Assembly (NCBI GenBank): GCA_963772805.1
Contig: CAVYYU010000004.1
Coordinates: forward strand, 1 to 64,000
DNA length: 64,000 bases
Reading direction: 5' to 3'
Source: Legionella_A sp963772805
GTDB taxonomy: Bacteria > Pseudomonadota > Gammaproteobacteria > Legionellales > Legionellaceae
Position 1 is the first letter of the stretch. Each line of letters starts with the position of its first letter. The notes below the pieces were generated by a model. The model did not search any database and was not told the origin of the DNA. It worked only from the letters and a program-made list of their open reading frames with translations. Both the position numbers and the translations under genes were made by a program. Of this stretch, positions 61,302-64,000 are shown one piece after another.

Positions 61302-62021
61302 TTAATTGGGCAACCGATTGAACCGCGCCATATCTGCCCTGTCTTGCAATTCAGATAAGCTCTCTTGTGCGACTTGCTGGCTCATCAGGGCTTGTAATCT
61401 CAAGCTCATTAATTGAATAAAACCGATTTCAGTTATGAGTCTCGAATTCAAATCAATAGCGCTTTTTGTATTCGGTGTTTTTTCGATTTGTTGCGACAGC
61501 TTATGAAGAGCCGCCATGTGTTGATTGATTTCGTTATAGCTTTGGGTGGTTTGTACCTGTACCGCACGATTCACGGCTTTATCCTCTTTAAATCGAGCTA
61601 CGTTTTCAGGCGTTGTATAACGCGCATAATTAGTTTCATTTAATGAGGGATGATTTTTTTCATAGGCATCAACTAACGATTGATAACGCTCAGGATTTCC
61701 ACCGGATAGATTCTGTAACGCGTCTTGCCAAGTGCTGACGGGTGATTGCCAACTTTGTAAGGAATCCAAGCTGTTATTGAGATCACCAAAGCCATAATGA
61801 CCACTGTTCATAGATTTTATTTGGTTTAAATTATCAAGTTGGTTCTGGGCTGTCTGGTAGGTGTCTTTCAATACACGGTATTGAGCTTGAAGTTCACTCA
61901 GTTGTTTTAGCGCAGTGACGAGCATTTCAGCGTCTGCTACGCCGATTATATCGGCGTAGCTAAGACTACTGATACAGTTGAGCGCGATAGCTGCGATAAC
62001 TGAATAATGTTTTTTTCTCAT
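61302..62021 (-). CDS. virB5: VirB5 pilus-tip protein
   Basis: 239 residues with signal peptide (about 1-22) and helical body (MLVTALKQLSELQAQYRVLKDTYQTAQNQLDNLNQIKSM). Typical VirB5/TrwJ pattern. Minor pilin/adhesin. ATG at 62021 overlaps the virB4 stop (ATGA). Confidence 0.9.
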   Translation of the reverse strand: MRKKHYSVIAAIALNCISSLSYADIIGVADAEMLVTALKQLSELQAQYRVLKDTYQTAQNQLDNLNQIKSMNSGHYGFGDLNNSLDSLQSWQSPVSTWQDALQNLSGGNPERYQSLVDAYEKNHPSLNETNYARYTTPENVARFKEDKAVNRAVQVQTTQSYNEINQHMAALHKLSQQIEKTPNTKSAIDLNSRLITEIGFIQLMSLRLQALMSQQVAQESLSELQDRADMARFNRLPN

Positions 62022-64000
62022 CGGTTGCTCCTTTCGAAAAAAACAGGCAGCCAATTACTTGGTTCATCTCCTACATCGTTAATAATGTCATCCAGCAATT
62101 TGGTTGATTGAGTATTGCCAGAAAGCACACGGATATAATCGCTTAAACCACTTAGATCCAACTTACAAAGCATGGCCTCATGATCTTGCTTGTACAGAAA
62201 TATCCGCGACTCAGGGGTATTATCTTTAATGGCTTGATACTGCGATTCCGTCAGATTTAATTGGTCGATATAGGTATCTCGATCGGCAAGTGGGTTTGGG
62301 AAAACAACCATGGTTGCCAAGTTATCAAGCACAATATGTTTAATGGGGGATGCGGTAACTGTTTTAGGTGATTGTGTATCAAAAATAAAATGGCCGTTTT
62401 TTTTGCGAATCGTTGGTAGCCATTCTTTAAGACTCTTTTCCCAAAATGGCGAGGCGAATACTTGCCATGCTTCGGCAATAACAAAAGAAGTAAGCCGCCC
62501 ATCCAGACACTGACGCATACGGTGAAGCAGATATAAATACACAGGTGTTGCGATTAAGGCGTGCACCTGATCCATGAGATAGGTGACATCAAAGCCGACT
62601 TTATCAAAATCAAGATTCAGGGCATCTTGTTCATTATCAAAAATCCAGTGAAATTCTCCATTGATTCTTGTTTGGTCTTGTTTAAGCCACTTCCTCAAAT
62701 GTGGCCAGCGGGGGAAATCCACTGGTAAAAACTGACTTATATGGCTTAATGTTCTGAATTCAGGTGCTAATTGCTCAAAGGTATAATCAATGCAGTCATT
62801 GATCGTTTCAGCAATTTCACTGGGAATGATGTTCTCGCCTTCTTCTTGAACCAGTGTTGCAAACCAAGACTTTAAAAAAGAGCGGTTCTCAGGACTATCG
62901 GGTAACTTCAAAGGATTCATGGCGATGGCGCTCGCTGGATCAATCTTTGTATATCGACTGTTTCCACAAGCTAAAATATAAATTTTGGATGACTCATCTC
63001 TATCAATAAAAAAGCTTCGACCACCAAAACGACCCAATTGCGCATCTAAAAAATTGACCAGTGTTGTTTTGCCTGCATTATTACCACCAAAAACAGCTGC
63101 ATGTCCTTTCGATGGATTGGTGCGAGAACCTCTTGCATGATAGTTAAAATACACAGGCGTTTTGGATGGTGTTTCTAACAGGGTGACCGCACCACCTAGA
63201 AAATTTTCGTTGATGAAGCCTGTTTGAGTATTATGTAGTGGGCAAAAATCCACAAAATTTTGTGAAGTAATCAACGAGGCGCGGGCGATTAAATATTGGT
63301 TACAGGGTAATTGGCTCCAAAATGCGGGTTCTTGCCCCAATGTTTCCTTAATCACAACAATACCCGCACCAGCATAACGTTTAGTGGTTTCTAATATCGC
63401 TGAATCTAGTAATGCTTTGGTAGGAGCCAGCAGCATGACCGTATGATGATGTGCACCTAATAATAATGACTCACTGGCAACGCCATCCTCCAGATCACTT
63501 AAGGCATCTGTTTGACTCACTGCTTTGTCTTCGGCATTAATGAGTTTGGATCGCTTGTCCATAACCTTTTTGAGACTAGCATCACGCCCAATAGGGGCAA
63601 ATGTATGGGTGGCGATAAATTCGCAATCGATTGATAACAAAGAGTCCAACAAAATACTGGCGGTACTTGTTGGGTATTTTTTCAAGGAGAGCATTGCTCC
63701 AAAATGGCAGTCGTCTTTAGTGTTGCCCTGAAACTGAATATACTCACCAAAAAGTAACTGATAACGGCTCAGGTACTGACTTAAATGCCCATCGGGGTAT
63801 ATTGTTTCAGCTTTAAATGCACTGGGTATACTCGTTGCAATCGCGGCACTATGAATGGATTGATGGTAGGGCAATGCATGCCCAGCATTTACCACTAAAC
63901 TCAAAAACCGAGTCAGTTCGCTATAGCCTAATTGGTTGTCATTTTCACCTAATAAGGATGCGCCAAAGGGTGACAAATTTGCTTGTAATTGTTGTATGGT
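62018..64000 (-). CDS. virB4: VirB4 T4SS ATPase (5' partial, N-terminus beyond window)
   Basis: At least 660 residues; open to the right edge, so about 150 residues are probably missing. Walker A is GGNNAGKTTLVNF (context GHAAVFGGNNAGKTT). The Walker B region reads FVIAEAWQVF, with Ala where Asp is expected. Ends QSPKTVTASPIKHIVLDNLATMVVFPNP. Largest ATPase of the T4SS, for pilus assembly and substrate transfer. Confidence 0.93.
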   Translation of the reverse strand, partial: TIQQLQANLSPFGASLLGENDNQLGYSELTRFLSLVVNAGHALPYHQSIHSAAIATSIPSAFKAETIYPDGHLSQYLSRYQLLFGEYIQFQGNTKDDCHFGAMLSLKKYPTSTASILLDSLLSIDCEFIATHTFAPIGRDASLKKVMDKRSKLINAEDKAVSQTDALSDLEDGVASESLLLGAHHHTVMLLAPTKALLDSAILETTKRYAGAGIVVIKETLGQEPAFWSQLPCNQYLIARASLITSQNFVDFCPLHNTQTGFINENFLGGAVTLLETPSKTPVYFNYHARGSRTNPSKGHAAVFGGNNAGKTTLVNFLDAQLGRFGGRSFFIDRDESSKIYILACGNSRYTKIDPASAIAMNPLKLPDSPENRSFLKSWFATLVQEEGENIIPSEIAETINDCIDYTFEQLAPEFRTLSHISQFLPVDFPRWPHLRKWLKQDQTRINGEFHWIFDNEQDALNLDFDKVGFDVTYLMDQVHALIATPVYLYLLHRMRQCLDGRLTSFVIAEAWQVFASPFWEKSLKEWLPTIRKKNGHFIFDTQSPKTVTASPIKHIVLDNLATMVVFPNPLADRDTYIDQLNLTESQYQAIKDNTPESRIFLYKQDHEAMLCKLDLSGLSDYIRVLSGNTQSTKLLDDIINDVGDEPSNWLPVFFERSNR

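Larger units (their letters stand above)
42412..64000. mobile_element. Integrative and conjugative element at tRNA-Arg (right end outside)
   Basis: Starts at the tRNA-Arg 3' end and runs past the right edge. Contains integrase, excisionase, repressor, oriT, a MOBQ-type TraA relaxase, TraC/TraD-like proteins, VirD4 coupling protein and VirB4-VirB11 secretion genes: all functions needed for excision and self-transfer. virB1-3 and attR would lie beyond 64000. The gene repertoire resembles Legionella ICEs with Lvh/Trw-type systems (established family knowledge; not searched). Confidence 0.85.

Overview
The window looks like a gammaproteobacterial chromosome of the order Legionellales, closer to Coxiella/Aquicella-type bacteria than to Escherichia. 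Three things point there: a mevalonate pathway for isoprenoids instead of DXP genes, a pal-cpoB-queE neighbourhood, and an integrated conjugative element with an Lvh/Trw-type VirB system. This placement is inference from gene content; no database was searched.

Layout. 1-3.8 kb: the C-terminal part of a large VCBS/Ig-like repeat surface protein, the house-cleaning NTPase RdgB and an EAL-HDOD signalling protein. 3.8-25 kb: a large flagellar block. A minimal fliN precedes a 189-bp MITE. The leftward operon fliE-F-G-H-I-J-Q then carries the MS ring, C ring, export ATPase and export gate. Rightward genes are fliS, a fliT-like gene, fliR, flhB, fliK and flgB-C-D-E-F-G-H-K-L-I-J, in which flgKL sits unusually before flgIJ. 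A short secretin-like protein lies inside the block. fliP, fliM, flhA, flagellin and the regulators are not in the window.

25-42 kb is core housekeeping: a Pit phosphate transporter with its DUF47 partner, enolase, ftsB, mevalonate kinase and diphosphomevalonate decarboxylase, queE, cpoB, pal, an Mla-type lipid transport operon with MlaB fused to MlaE, a FUSC-type membrane protein split over two genes, and a second mevalonate cluster (type 2 IPP isomerase, HMG-CoA reductase, probable phosphomevalonate kinase). Together the two clusters cover every step from HMG-CoA to IPP/DMAPP; HMG-CoA synthase is not seen. Two identical tRNA-Lys genes and a tRNA-Arg follow.

42.4-64 kb is an integrative and conjugative element (ICE) at the tRNA-Arg gene. 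It holds a tyrosine integrase, an overlapping excisionase, a CI/LexA-like repressor behind three evenly spaced operators, and a tightly coupled operon with a VUT (queuosine-precursor-transporter-like) membrane protein and a nucleoside/base deaminase. It also has small unknown genes, TraC/TraD-like accessory proteins, a Ti/RSF1010-type oriT, a TraA relaxase-helicase, a serine beta-lactamase-fold protein without signal peptide, and a leftward VirB4-to-VirD4 type IV secretion operon. The element runs off the right edge inside virB4, so virB1-3 and the right attachment site are outside.

The least explained items are the repressor-linked transporter/deaminase cargo of the ICE, the mini-secretin in the flagellar block, and the MITE family whose copies supply stop codons to fliQ and to mevalonate kinase.
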